Positions 1-8,285 of a stretch of DNA of 43,925 nt are shown piece after piece. How positions within the stretch are numbered: the first letter of the stretch is position 1; every line of letters starts with the position of its first letter. Under the pieces are notes generated by a model. It made no database searches. It saw only the letters and a program-made list of their open reading frames with translations, and was not told the origin of the DNA. This stretch comes from Planctomycetota bacterium (GTDB taxonomy: Bacteria > Planctomycetota > UBA1135 > UBA2386), in the NCBI GenBank assembly GCA_021776805.1, contig JAJFFD010000028.1, positions 1-43,925 on the forward strand. The letters are read 5' to 3'. A program made the translations under genes and the position numbers.

Positions 1-51
1 CCCACTCTCGAGGTCGAACTCTGACCACGAACTGCTCTACTGGCGGGCCGG

Positions 52-909
52 ATGCAACTCCACCTTGTCGACGGAACCTATGAGCTCTTCCGCTCCCACT
101 TCGGCGCGCCGCCGGCCAAGGCCCCGGACGGTCGTCAGGTCGGGGCCACCCGCGGGATGATGACCAGCATCCGGTCCCTGTTGCGCCAGTCGGACGTTAC
201 CCACGTCGCCTGTGCGTTCGACACGGTCATCAGGTCGTTCCGCAACGAGATGTTCGAAGGTTATAAGACCGGCGAAGGGATCGATCCCGAGCTGCACCAG
301 CAGTTCGAGCTGGCCGAACGTGCGATGCGGGCCATGGGCGTGACCGTGTGGTCGATGCGCGAATTCGAGGCCGACGACGGACTCGCGAGCGGCGCGGCCC
401 AATTCGGTCAGGATCAGCGGGTCGATCGCGTCGTGTTGTGTTCGCCCGACAAAGACCTCACCCAGTGCGTCGAAGGCACGCGCATCGTCTGCTTCGATCG
501 ACGACAGCGCCTGTTGCTCGACGCAGAGGGCGTCGTGCACAAGTTCGGCGTGAAGCCCGCGTCGATCCCTGACTGGCTGGCGCTGGTCGGCGATGCACAG
601 GACGGCATTCCGGGCATCCCGCGTTGGGGCGCGAAGTCGACGAGCGCCGTTCTCGCGCAGTACGAGCATATCGAGGCGATTCCCGACGCCGCTGACGATT
701 GGGCCATCAAGGTCCGCGGCGCCGCGTCGCTGGCCAAGAACTTGGCGGCGCAACGGGACGACGCCGAACTCTACAAGCAGCTCGCGACGTTACGTCGCGA
801 CGTGCCGATCGAGGAGAGCCTCGACGATCTCGCTTGGAGCCGACCCGACACCGAGCCGCTCCGCGAGCTCTGTGCCGAGATCGGGTTCGAACGCTTCGTT
901 CGGGATTGA
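52..909 (+). CDS. 5'-3' exonuclease, FEN/PolA N-terminal-domain type, stand-alone
   Basis: 285 aa, matching the PIN-like 5'-3' exonuclease domain normally found at the N terminus of DNA polymerase I, here without a polymerase. Metal-binding acidic motifs are visible in order: D7 in VDGTYELFR, D57 in CAFDT, the E104/E106-A-D108-D109 cluster, D133/D135 in SPDKD, and D181/D184 in VGDAQDGIPGIP. The last opens the helix-3-turn-helix (GAKSTSAVL). The family cleaves 5' flaps and RNA primers in replication and repair. The ATG at 52 begins directly with the first catalytic strand (MQLHLVDGT), which is usual for the family. The 51 bases upstream show nothing clear. It stands alone, with no operon partner on the same strand. 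Confidence 0.93.
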   Translation: MQLHLVDGTYELFRSHFGAPPAKAPDGRQVGATRGMMTSIRSLLRQSDVTHVACAFDTVIRSFRNEMFEGYKTGEGIDPELHQQFELAERAMRAMGVTVWSMREFEADDGLASGAAQFGQDQRVDRVVLCSPDKDLTQCVEGTRIVCFDRRQRLLLDAEGVVHKFGVKPASIPDWLALVGDAQDGIPGIPRWGAKSTSAVLAQYEHIEAIPDAADDWAIKVRGAASLAKNLAAQRDDAELYKQLATLRRDVPIEESLDDLAWSRPDTEPLRELCAEIGFERFVRD

Positions 910-942
910 TCGGAGCCGGCGAACAGCACGCTGGCACATTAC

Positions 943-1065
943 ATGGGGTGCTTTGCCGGAGTGTCCATGTTCTCGGCGGTTTTGGCCGCGTTCGTTGCCA
1001 TGGATGAAGGGGGACTGGAATCCTGGCTCCTGTCTGGAGTCTTTGCAGGGCTCGGGTCAGTTTGA
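943..1065 (+). CDS. possible 40-aa hydrophobic peptide
   Basis: An open frame of 40 codons begins with ATG GGG TGC and ends in TGA. It encodes a mostly hydrophobic peptide with SAVLAAFVAM and SWLLSGVFAGLGS stretches around a short acidic turn. There is no clear Shine-Dalgarno sequence. A second ATG at 967 would give 32 aa. It could be a small membrane peptide, the remnant of a larger membrane protein, or chance. It is listed because the hydrophobic pattern is coherent and the region otherwise lacks a plus-strand gene. Confidence 0.25.
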   Translation: MGCFAGVSMFSAVLAAFVAMDEGGLESWLLSGVFAGLGSV

Positions 1066-1085
1066 GGCATGACCCTTATCTCCTC

Positions 1086-1259
1086 TCACATGGACGCTTT
1101 CGAATCCATGGCAAGCGTAATGACAAACATATAGAAGAACCCGGCCGCGAGGATGATCCAACCCATCCAGATGCAGGCAGTCTCGACCTGATTGCGCAAC
1201 TCCTGCTTGTCACGCTCGATGGCCAGCCAAATCTTGGCCTTGTCGGAGAGTTGTTTCAT
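1086..1259 (-). CDS. small single-pass membrane protein, 57 aa
   Basis: A minus-strand ORF of 57 codons starts MKQLSDKAKIWLAIER and ends in TGA. A basic, amphipathic N-terminal helix of about 25 residues is followed by one strong membrane segment, about residues 29-50 (CIWMGWIILAAGFFYMF), and a short polar tail. GAGGG lies 8 nt upstream of the ATG on the minus strand, a good ribosome binding site. No family is recognised. The overlapping plus-strand frames have no protein-like character, so this reading is preferred. Function unknown. Confidence 0.6.
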   Translation of the reverse strand: MKQLSDKAKIWLAIERDKQELRNQVETACIWMGWIILAAGFFYMFVITLAMDSKASM

Positions 1260-1371
1260 CGGAGCATCCCTCGCCCCGCCATTGTCGCAATCCTCTGTCG
1301 AGAGTGCCAGCTGTGCTCGTCATGGAGAAGCATTCCCACGAATCAACGCTCGCGCAGGCTACGATGCGCAG

Positions 1372-1695
1372 ATGGCTGAAGAAGTGAGAAGCCCGGTCAA
1401 TCTTGACGACTACGCGGAAGGGATCTGGGCGAAACCGGTGGACCTCAATCGCAGGCGCTACAGGTTTCTTACCTTTCTACTGCTGCTCTCTGCCAGCTAC
1501 TTTCAGGGGGCTTTGCCGATGTTCCGGGTGCGGGACGCGATCCCTGAACCTTCGGTCATCTTGGATCTGGTGGAGAGTTCAAGCTTCCCACTGCTGCTAA
1601 TCATCGGCGCGGTGCAAGGTCGAGTCTGGTGGCACTGTGGCCTGGCCGGTGCAGCAGTTCTTGCCGCCAACGCTCTGGGCTCTGAGTTCACCTAG
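1372..1695 (+). CDS. hypothetical membrane protein, 107 aa
   Basis: I chose the ATG at 1372 (MAEEVRSPVNLDDYAEG) over the upstream in-frame ATG at 1192, because the upstream 60 codons overlap the small minus-strand gene and look non-coding. The product has an acidic N-terminal tail, one membrane segment near residues 28-46 (FLTFLLLLSASYFQGAL), a polar loop, and a second hydrophobic region near 62-105 ending GAAVLAANALGSEFT. The ribosome binding site is weak. I recognise no family; a two- or three-pass small membrane protein of unknown role is all that can be said. Confidence 0.6.
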   Translation: MAEEVRSPVNLDDYAEGIWAKPVDLNRRRYRFLTFLLLLSASYFQGALPMFRVRDAIPEPSVILDLVESSSFPLLLIIGAVQGRVWWHCGLAGAAVLAANALGSEFT

Positions 1696-1724
1696 CAAGG
1701 TGATGGGCGGGAGAGGTTGAGGAT

Positions 1725-1862
1725 TCACGATTTCCCGGATCGATTCAGCTCAACGCGGCCTCGGAGTATGCCGCGAGGGCTTGGTAGGATGCAGACCACG
1801 ACTCCGAGAATGGCTGGGACAGCCAAGGAGGATCCGCTGATCAGAGGCGGCAGCCTGGTCAT
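1725..1862 (-). CDS. possible 45-aa membrane peptide, coupled by ATGA
   Basis: Begins at an ATGA overlap with the stop of the 133-aa membrane protein gene upstream on the same strand, which suggests translational coupling. The 45 codons encode a peptide starting MTRLPPLISG with one hydrophobic stretch (SLAVPAILGVVVCIL) and a basic tail rich in Arg. No family recognised. The overlap geometry is the main support. It could also be chance open frame or the decayed tail of a longer gene. Confidence 0.4.
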   Translation of the reverse strand: MTRLPPLISGSSLAVPAILGVVVCILPSPRGILRGRVELNRSGKS

Positions 1863-2260
1863 ATCTGTCGCTCCATCCGATTTTTCACCGAACCACGCAC
1901 CTTGACCTCGGCCCGGATCGTCAACAGCACTCCAATGGGATAGGGCGCCAGCACGGCAGCCGGGATCAGAAGAAACCATTCGAGGAGGTAACCGCAGGCC
2001 AGCAGCAGCGAAGAGAGAACAGCCAGTGAGGCGCTCATCCAGATGGCTGGCCCCTCATTGAGGTTCCACTTTGCGAAAGGGCTCAGGAGTGCGCCGTAAC
2101 TCCAGGCCCAAAACCCGGTGAGCATCAGCGATCCGAAGATGGCAGCCTGCGGCTCCTTGAATACCGGCTCCTCGAGCAGGGAGTCCCCGATGAGCGCAAT
2201 CGCGCTGCAGCAGATCGCTGCTGCCAGCCAGAACGCAGCAGCTGTGCGCATTACGGTCAT
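1859..2260 (-). CDS. hypothetical four-pass membrane protein, 133 aa
   Basis: 133 aa with about four hydrophobic segments: residues 5-25 (AAAFWLAAAICCSAIALIG), 40-60, 72-88 (SASLAVLSSLLLACGYLL) and 93-113 (FLLIPAAVLAPYPIGVLL). A charged C-terminal tail (VKVRGSVKNRMERQ) follows. No conserved catalytic motif is visible and I do not recognise the family. Its stop codon overlaps the start of a 45-codon frame. An IS91-family remnant lies just upstream of its promoter region. Confidence 0.65.
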   Translation of the reverse strand: MTVMRTAAAFWLAAAICCSAIALIGDSLLEEPVFKEPQAAIFGSLMLTGFWAWSYGALLSPFAKWNLNEGPAIWMSASLAVLSSLLLACGYLLEWFLLIPAAVLAPYPIGVLLTIRAEVKVRGSVKNRMERQI

Positions 2261-2376
2261 TGCCTCTCCAGTCTACGGACCAACTGAGTTGTCGTGCTCT
2301 GCGTTTACAGGATTGTCGCTGGCTCAGCAGGCGAGCTTCGACCTGTGCAGGGTAGGGGGAGTGAAAGCAGCAGGCT

Positions 2377-2625
2377 GTGGTGCCCGCTGCAGTCTGCCGA
2401 GAGAAGACAATGCGACCTCGGCCGTGGTGCATGCACTGGGCGGAGCTGATCAAACGAGTGTTTCTCGAGGATGTGCTGCAGTGTCCCTGTGGTGGCCGTC
2501 GGCGTGTCCTGTCGATGGTGATGAACCGAGACTCGATCGAAGTGATTCTTCGGCATCAAGAGTTGCCCTGGGAGAAGCCCGTCCGTGCACCGCCGCGCAG
2601 GTTTCAGGGGGAGATGGGGTACTGA
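2377..2625 (+). pseudogene. IS91-family transposase, C-terminal remnant
   Basis: The reading frame matches the tail of IS91-type (Y2 HUH, rolling-circle) transposases, with the zinc-ribbon-like region WAELIKRVF..VLQCPCGGRRRVL and the ending LPWEKPVRAPP. The catalytic HUH and tyrosine motifs are absent, so only about the last 80 residues survive. The usual second zinc cysteine (CPxCGG) reads CPCGG, one residue short. A 34-base piece of this tail (2564-2597) recurs exactly at 17285-17318. The DNA downstream to about 2812 resembles other scattered fragments here and probably includes one terminus of the element. Confidence 0.7.
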
Positions 2626-2812
2626 GCGTCGCGAGGGGCTCGTGCCTGAGTCGTGGCGGGACCGGGTGGTGTACGCGTCGCTGAAGATACTGCCCGAGTG
2701 GCCGTTTCGTGGGTTCTTGGCGCTCTGCTTGTGCGGGTTGCCTGCGTGTGCGAAGAGTGGTGGTAGAGGGGGGGAGTCAAGAATGTGGGCTTGAAACTCC
2801 TATCCGCTGGCG
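2626..2812 (+). mobile_element. IS91-like element 3' flank and terminus, copy A
   Basis: Continues from the transposase remnant. Bases 2655-2724 resemble 11096-11165 (shared blocks TGTACGCGTCGCTGAA and GGGTTCTTGGC). Bases 2757-2810 resemble three other short fragments at 20278-20331, 21285-21337 and 29520-29556, all on the plus strand. The common core is GGGAGTC, a variable base, AGAATGTG, then GCTTG and CTATCCGC. Recurrence of this short stretch without the transposase is what one expects of a conserved element end. Which end it is (ori or ter) I infer only from its place behind the transposase. Confidence 0.55.
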
Positions 2813-2922
2813 GCATCCCCAGAGATATGGCCTTCGGCAATGGTATCCAAGACCAGGTCGATCTCATTGACGACGACAGAGGACCTATTGAACGGAATGT
2901 CGTACTTCAACTCAGGACGTCT

Positions 2923-3663
2923 TCAGCACTGGTACCACTTGTGAAACCAGAGCTGCACGGACGAGCTCACGAATCCAGTTCTTTGATATAAGGCCTGTGC
3001 GGGCAGATTGCGCCCCTGTGTGACCACCTGGACGAACTGGAGCCCTTGTGCGGCTGCACGCGTCAAGACTGCCTCGACCAACAAGCGCCCAATACCCTTG
3101 CCACGATGAGCTGAATCGACTCCCACCAAGCCAATGGTGCCGGTTTGCGCCTCACCATCTATGTCACAAGTGATGAAGCCGGAGATTCCGCCGCCTCCTA
3201 GATCAGACTCGGAAACCAGCACTTCAGCATCTCCTTGAAGGCTCTTCTCAACCCAGATTCTGTAGAGCTCGGGAGCTTTCGCGCATAGCTTCTCATCGAT
3301 GAAGAAGCGAGTCCCTTCGAACACCGCGCCAGCGATCCCCCTCAGCTGCGCGTAATCGTTCTCATCACCGGGCCTTATCGGCACACTCGCTTTGCTTTTG
3401 GTCAGCCTCGCGGCGGAGAGGTCGTGGGAGAAGGTCATTCGAACATCCATTAGCGAGAAGCCCTGAGACTCGGCGACACGAACAGTCTTCATGTCAGGCG
3501 AATCGGCGAGAAGATAGACACAGTCTATCGACTCCATTTTGCAGTAGGCCTCCAAGGCTCGCCCCGATTCTGCTGTCAGGCTCCCACCCCTGAAACGGGC
3601 GATCCTCTTCCCAAAGAATTCACTATCCCAGCGCAGATAGTCGCAGATAGGGGTCTCGCTCAT
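2923..3663 (-). CDS. GNAT-family N-acetyltransferase (WecD-like)
   Basis: 246 aa. The N-terminal third (DYLRWDSEFFGKRIARF) resembles the extra domain of WecD/RffC-type sugar-amine acetyltransferases. The C-terminal half is a GNAT domain with acetyl-CoA-binding signature HRGKGIG near residue 190 and the usual ALYQRTGF ending. The family moves an acetyl group from acetyl-CoA to an amine, in WecD the 4-amino group of a nucleotide sugar. It begins 8 bases after the stop of the GT2 gene, so the two are probably one transcript, which points to sugar or surface polysaccharide work. The enzyme making an amino-sugar is not in the window, so the substrate is unknown. Confidence 0.85.
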   Translation of the reverse strand: MSETPICDYLRWDSEFFGKRIARFRGGSLTAESGRALEAYCKMESIDCVYLLADSPDMKTVRVAESQGFSLMDVRMTFSHDLSAARLTKSKASVPIRPGDENDYAQLRGIAGAVFEGTRFFIDEKLCAKAPELYRIWVEKSLQGDAEVLVSESDLGGGGISGFITCDIDGEAQTGTIGLVGVDSAHRGKGIGRLLVEAVLTRAAAQGLQFVQVVTQGRNLPAQALYQRTGFVSSSVQLWFHKWYQC

Positions 3664-3671
3664 GTGGTCTC

Positions 3672-4430
3672 CTATCGCACGACAAATGCTGGACGGTCCA
3701 TGATCCTGAAATGAGCCCGAGCCAAGTACTCACCAATGATACCCAAGGCCATCAGCTGAGCTCCCGAAAAGAACGTGATCGATGAGACTAGGAATGGGAA
3801 GCCCGCAGGAGCAGCACCTTCGATGAGGTTTCGAACCAGAGCATAGGCCATAGCCAGAAAGCCAAAGATCAAAGTGGAGAACCCGATCCAACTGGCTATC
3901 TGCAATGGCAAAGTGCTGAAGCCAGTCACAAGCTTCAAGGCATGAGCATCCAGGCGATTGAATGTGTAGTTCGATTCCCCACGCTTTTGAGCCTCGTGCG
4001 CCACGTGGACCCAACCGAATCTGTTGGTAAACCAGGTAAGCAGGCCGTCAATGGAGACAAGGGGGCCGCTGAAGTTGGTAAACCCTTCACGCAGAACTCT
4101 CCGAAGGATCCGAAAGGCGTCAATGCGCCTCGCGGTTTCTGCACCCTTCGCCTTCTGTACGATGAGCGCCGCAATCAGAGTCGAAATCTCTTCCGGAGGA
4201 TGCTGCAGATCATCGTCCATCGTAATGATCAGATCCTGTTCCGCCGCTCGGATCCCTACGAGCAGTGCATTGCGCTGGCCATCGTTGACGAGAGTCACAT
4301 CGCATTCCGTGCACTGTTCCCGCAGCTCAGGTTCCATCCTCTGAACGAGTTCCTGTAGACTTTCGGCGGCGTTGAAGGCATGGATCACCACCGAGATCCT
4401 GGGCCGAGAATCGGAACCGAGCGAAGTCAT
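3672..4430 (-). CDS. GT2 glycosyltransferase (GtrB/ArnC-like), internally deleted
   Basis: 252 aa, clearly a membrane GT2 of the GtrB/ArnC/DPM1 type. The GT-A start is ISVVIHAFN, the metal motif is TMDDDLQHPPEE (D72-D74), and two C-terminal membrane hairpin segments precede the typical ending GIIGEYLARAHFRIMDRP. The family normally runs about 310-330 aa. Two blocks seem missing, both in frame: after VND-G (residues 49-51) the text jumps to QRNALL, losing the DGSxD stretch and the region before the RNxGQ motif; after LIAALI it jumps to QKAKGAETAR, losing the DVVYGxR region. The enzyme would transfer sugar to a polyprenyl phosphate, but may be inactive. It precedes the GNAT gene by 8 bases. Confidence 0.85.
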   Translation of the reverse strand: MTSLGSDSRPRISVVIHAFNAAESLQELVQRMEPELREQCTECDVTLVNDGQRNALLVGIRAAEQDLIITMDDDLQHPPEEISTLIAALIVQKAKGAETARRIDAFRILRRVLREGFTNFSGPLVSIDGLLTWFTNRFGWVHVAHEAQKRGESNYTFNRLDAHALKLVTGFSTLPLQIASWIGFSTLIFGFLAMAYALVRNLIEGAAPAGFPFLVSSITFFSGAQLMALGIIGEYLARAHFRIMDRPAFVVR

Positions 4431-4648
4431 CGTGACCTAGACTAGCTCCCCAACCACTAGCAGGGCAAGCGAGCTAAGCACCGCCTGAACCTGGTCTAGC
4501 GGACCATTCGCTTCTGCCAGTCCGGGAAGAGGTCGTCCTGGTCTAGTGTGCCTCTTCGAGTCTCCAGCTCTTGCCTGGATGCAAGGGTCACCGGACACGT
4601 ACTGTGGAATCGTGTAAGCAATTCCTAGGGCACGATTCAGGATGAAGC

Positions 4649-6157
4649 CTAGCGGACCATCGCCTCTCGGATGATCTCGGCCGCCAGCGCGTTTCCCCTC
4701 GCATTCCAGTGATGATCGTCGCGGTAGTAGAGGAGCTCCTTCTCTGCATGAGGCCGCATGGCGACAAACAAATCGATCACATCAAATCCGGTCTTGCGGG
4801 CCAACTTCGCCAATTCGTTGATCAGATGAGGCTCGCTCGTTGGATTGGGACAATCCTCGAAGGCGGCCCCGTACAGGCGGGCAGCCGAGGGCGCCAGCAC
4901 CACCGTGACCCTGAATCCCTTCTGCTCACTCAGCTGGCGCATCTTCTCGAATGTAGCCTGCATCAGCGGCCAGTGCGGGTGATCGAGGACGTAGCGCAGC
5001 GGCTTACGCGATCGCTCGACGTCGTCTGGACTGAACAAGCGCAAACCGAACCGTTTCGAGTGATAGAGCGGGGTGCGACTCGGGATGCCGTCTGCGACAT
5101 ACTCAGCACCCGATCCTGCGCCTAGGGCGGCGGGGCGACGCAAGGTCCCGTCGATAGCGCGCCGCAGCACACTGCTTTCCTTCACGACATCGGGAATCGT
5201 CAGCAGGCTTCCGAGCAAAGTACCTTCGGCGAGTTGGGCAAGTCCGGAACCAGTTGGCCTATGCCTGAATTCTCCGAATCCGTTCTCGAGATCATTTCCT
5301 TCGAACAGCATCCAAAGGAGATGTTCGACCCTGATTTCGTTCTCCTGTGACTCGAGGATGTAGTCGAGCAGCATCCGCTGCGTGTTCGGTCCAGTTGCGG
5401 AGACGCCCATATTATATACCGGTTCGCCCATCGACTCGCCGAGACGCTCCGTCCAGGTCAGCCCCTCGTCCGTTCCGTATCCCATCGCAAAAGAATCTCC
5501 CAGCGCATAGATGCGGGCATCCGAGATTGGCGTCGTGTCACGCATGCCCAGCGGGCCGATACGATAGGTGAGCGTCTTGAGTTCGAGGACGGAGTCGGCG
5601 AGGGTCGAAGACTGCAACATGTCTGGGTGGTAGAACTCCCCATAGGTGCTGCCTGTGAGGACTACGTCAGGCTTGAACAGGCTGAACGCACGATCCGTGG
5701 GGAAGAAGTGCTCCGGGTAGAGTTCGCCATGCCAGATTCGAGGATCGTCGCGGCGCAGCTCAGGGTCCGTCGCTGTCACTCCTGACCTGGCAGACCAATT
5801 GGCGAGCATGCTGACCGCGATGTCGGTAGCCACAACTGTGGCGGCGATGACTATCGCCGAAAACCCAATCCTTACCGCGACCGGCGTGAGCTTCGGTCGA
5901 CGGCGGAGCAAACGCTCGACTCCAACCCGAATCACGACGAGACCGACCAGGATGATCGCAGCCGTCTTCGCTCTTCCGGACGGAGCTCCGATCACCGCCT
6001 CGCCGTACACGAACACGCAACACAAGTAGAACCAGATCCCGCCGAGACCAAGTGAAATCATCATCACCCCGATGGGTGGTCGCTGACTGAAAGTCGCCCT
6101 GGCTGCCTTCGACACGGGATTGGTAGGAGTTGGGAGTGACTGGACGGAGTCGTTCAA
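4649..6157 (-). CDS. membrane-anchored SGNH/GDSL-type hydrolase or acyltransferase partner
   Basis: 502 aa; last gene of the MBOAT operon. Three hydrophobic segments at the N terminus (about 29-52, 65-80, 96-118) are followed by a large presumably extracytoplasmic domain. SGNH block I is GDSFAMGYG at 220-228 with the candidate nucleophile S222; NMGVSATGPNT and LLWMLFEGNDLEN look like blocks II and III; block V is DDHHW at 480-484, giving the Asp-x-x-His pair. Such proteins act as esterases or as partners of MBOAT proteins (compare DltD, AlgJ, PatB). Its start lies 11 bases after the ACP stop, so it is cotranscribed with the acyl-loading genes. It could complete acyl transfer or remove the acyl group. 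Confidence 0.85.
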   Translation of the reverse strand: MNDSVQSLPTPTNPVSKAARATFSQRPPIGVMMISLGLGGIWFYLCCVFVYGEAVIGAPSGRAKTAAIILVGLVVIRVGVERLLRRRPKLTPVAVRIGFSAIVIAATVVATDIAVSMLANWSARSGVTATDPELRRDDPRIWHGELYPEHFFPTDRAFSLFKPDVVLTGSTYGEFYHPDMLQSSTLADSVLELKTLTYRIGPLGMRDTTPISDARIYALGDSFAMGYGTDEGLTWTERLGESMGEPVYNMGVSATGPNTQRMLLDYILESQENEIRVEHLLWMLFEGNDLENGFGEFRHRPTGSGLAQLAEGTLLGSLLTIPDVVKESSVLRRAIDGTLRRPAALGAGSGAEYVADGIPSRTPLYHSKRFGLRLFSPDDVERSRKPLRYVLDHPHWPLMQATFEKMRQLSEQKGFRVTVVLAPSAARLYGAAFEDCPNPTSEPHLINELAKLARKTGFDVIDLFVAMRPHAEKELLYYRDDHHWNARGNALAAEIIREAMVR

Positions 6158-6168
6158 AGAGTCACCAA

Positions 6169-6411
6169 CTATGTGCTGCGCTTGGCGACCAAGGCGGCCA
6201 TCTCACCAACGTTTTTGAGGCTCGCCATCTCTCCGGTATTGAATCGAAAGCCAAACTCCTGCTCCACCGCAACAAAGAGCTGGATGTTTGTCAATGAGTC
6301 CCAATCCTCAACATCCGCGGCGGTGGTCTCCGGTTTGAGTTCCAATTCTTGGTTCTCGAACACCTCGCGAAAGACACCCTGCAGTCGAAACCAAAACGGA
6401 TAGTCGTCCAT
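6169..6411 (-). CDS. acyl carrier protein
   Basis: 80 aa, the usual length for an ACP. The phosphopantetheine attachment site is S39 in EDWDSLTNIQL, and the helix IV region EFGFRFNTGEMASLKNVGEM follows the family pattern. It starts 3 bases after the stop of the FkbH-like gene and ends 11 bases before the next gene, a position typical of FkbH/ACP pairs. By analogy with DltC and with the glyceryl-ACP of polyketide pathways, it should carry the acyl unit made by the FkbH-like enzyme as a thioester. A phosphopantetheinyl transferase is not encoded here. Confidence 0.92.
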   Translation of the reverse strand: MDDYPFWFRLQGVFREVFENQELELKPETTAADVEDWDSLTNIQLFVAVEQEFGFRFNTGEMASLKNVGEMAALVAKRST

Positions 6412-6414
6412 GCT

Positions 6415-8259
6415 CTACTTGCTCTGCGGCACGCTCGGGCAGAATTCATCGACGACCTGGATCGGAACCCCTTTCGACTGATACTGGCTCGTGTCCATTT
6501 CCCAGGTCACCTTGCCATCGTCTCCCCTCTGCCGGAGGCGGAACCCGAGTTCCTCATAGTGTCGCTCGACGAGCCTGTTCTTAGCGGTAGGTACATAAAA
6601 ACCAATGACCTGGCTCGTGCCAGGTCGACAGCGCTTGAGAATCCGGTTGCACATGAGGCTCTCGACACCTCGCTTCAAGACGCGGCAGCTCATTAGCCAC
6701 TGGTCGATATGAAACTCATCAGATTCGTAGTGCCCCCAGCAAACAGCAATTAATCCGTTGTCTCCAAATCGGTCAGAGAGGCGAACGGTAAAGGTCTCGA
6801 ATTGCTCGTCACTCAATATTGCTTCGATCTGTGAGCGGCTGGCACGGAGCGTCGTAAGATTGAATTGGTTGCTCTTATTGACCAGTTGTGTGACGCGAGC
6901 CAGTTCCGAGTATCCGATCGGCGCAACGACAGCTTGCTGCTCGAGGGACTGGAGGTATGCGTTGTAATCACCGGTCGTCGTCAGCAGTTCCTGGCGCTGA
7001 TTGTTCTGCCGATAGTTGGCTGTCTTTGAACGATCCTCCGCACTCACGACAACCGTCTCGAGCATGCCGGAATCCTGCAAGATTCGCGGGTACTGCGATG
7101 GATCCTCGGACATCTCGAAGACGGTTACTTCGGGCGTCCAACTGCGGACGATCTCACGTTCTACAGGGTTGTCGTCGACGAAACCGATCGCATCCATCCC
7201 GATGTTCAACTCCTGAGCAATGGCCCGGATGTTGTCGGGTTTAGGGTTCCAGTTTGCAACGAAGACCGCGAAGTCCTCGCGCTTCAAGACCATCTCCTCG
7301 TGCTCTAGGAATGGGGCAAGGGCGTTCTCTTCTTGGTTCTTGCTGCAGACCGCGAGGAGGATGCCGCGATTCTTGAGTTCAAGTAGGTAGGTCTGAAAGC
7401 ACTTGAAGGCTTCTCCCGCGGCATCACCTTCGCCGATTTGGAGTCCATCGACGCCATCATCACCCACGACTCCACCCCAAAGCGTGTTGTCAAGGTCCAG
7501 AACCAGGCACTTCAGAGATCTGCCACAAACGGCAGCGACGATGCCGGCCAAACTGCGCACATACGGGAGCAGGCAGTCGAAGGAGACGGCCTGCTTCGCG
7601 TGGAACCAGTAGCGCTGGTCGTGCCAGTTCTTAACGCCGAGGTAGGAGGACAGTGCCGAGACATCGTGGATGTGAACGCTGGCCGGCGCGTTGTCCGCGA
7701 GAGCCAAATTGACTCTCGCAATGAAGTTGTTGCGGCTGCATGGCAGTTTGGCTGCATGGTTCCCCAGCGAGGAGTGGGGCATGGAATGGAAGTTGTCGAG
7801 AATGATGTCACTGCCAGTCTGTGCGTGATAGAGCTTCCAAAGTTCCAGCCAATGCAGCGCAACCTGTTCGGCGAATTCCTGAGCAGTCTGGAGATCCTCG
7901 AAAGAGTCCGGCACCATCGGCAATGCCATTGCTGTGGTGGCGACCAGGGTGATGTCCGGAGCAAACTCCAGGAGCGGTGGGCTCGCGTTCATCATCTCGG
8001 CGGTGTATGTGCCGAACGAGGCTGCGTAGATTTCACAGCCGAGCCCGTGGCATTCGATCGCCAACTGCAGCGGCGCGACCAGTGTCTCCGTCGTCGCGCT
8101 CGACAGGATCGCCAGCCGAACGGTCCTCGCGTGTGACGGGGTTCCGTCCTGTAAGAGTCGCTTGCGACGCCGTAGCAGTCCCAGGAACTGGGCGTACCCA
8201 TCGGCCCGTCGCGCATCCCGGTAGAACTGATGCCAGTCGGTGGGTTCTCGTGAGGGCAT
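6415..8259 (-). CDS. FkbH-like HAD-IIIC enzyme (glyceryl-ACP forming)
   Basis: 614 aa from the ATG at 8259. I chose it because AGGA sits 7 bases upstream; an in-frame TTG at 8274 would add 5 residues. The architecture is that of FkbH proteins: an N-terminal SGNH-like region (about 50-230), a HAD phosphatase core with DLDNTLWGG (nucleophile region near residues 255-262), CSKNQEE and GFVDDNPVERE, then a C-terminal GNAT-like domain (from about 455) with NKSNQFNLTT. FkbH enzymes take D-1,3-bisphosphoglycerate, remove the phosphate and leave glyceryl on an ACP. The ACP gene follows by 3 bases. No FkbI/FkbD-like dehydrogenases are nearby, so glyceryl itself, not a malonyl derivative, may be the end product. 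Confidence 0.9.
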   Translation of the reverse strand: MPSREPTDWHQFYRDARRADGYAQFLGLLRRRKRLLQDGTPSHARTVRLAILSSATTETLVAPLQLAIECHGLGCEIYAASFGTYTAEMMNASPPLLEFAPDITLVATTAMALPMVPDSFEDLQTAQEFAEQVALHWLELWKLYHAQTGSDIILDNFHSMPHSSLGNHAAKLPCSRNNFIARVNLALADNAPASVHIHDVSALSSYLGVKNWHDQRYWFHAKQAVSFDCLLPYVRSLAGIVAAVCGRSLKCLVLDLDNTLWGGVVGDDGVDGLQIGEGDAAGEAFKCFQTYLLELKNRGILLAVCSKNQEENALAPFLEHEEMVLKREDFAVFVANWNPKPDNIRAIAQELNIGMDAIGFVDDNPVEREIVRSWTPEVTVFEMSEDPSQYPRILQDSGMLETVVVSAEDRSKTANYRQNNQRQELLTTTGDYNAYLQSLEQQAVVAPIGYSELARVTQLVNKSNQFNLTTLRASRSQIEAILSDEQFETFTVRLSDRFGDNGLIAVCWGHYESDEFHIDQWLMSCRVLKRGVESLMCNRILKRCRPGTSQVIGFYVPTAKNRLVERHYEELGFRLRQRGDDGKVTWEMDTSQYQSKGVPIQVVDEFCPSVPQSK

Positions 8260-8285
8260 GGAGTGTCCTGTCAATTGGGCTGCCG

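Noticed and set aside
1062-1379. Plus-strand open frame of 105 codons
   Set aside because: It is the shadow of the 57-aa minus-strand gene, which has a good ribosome binding site and a clean membrane helix; the plus product has no protein-like pattern.
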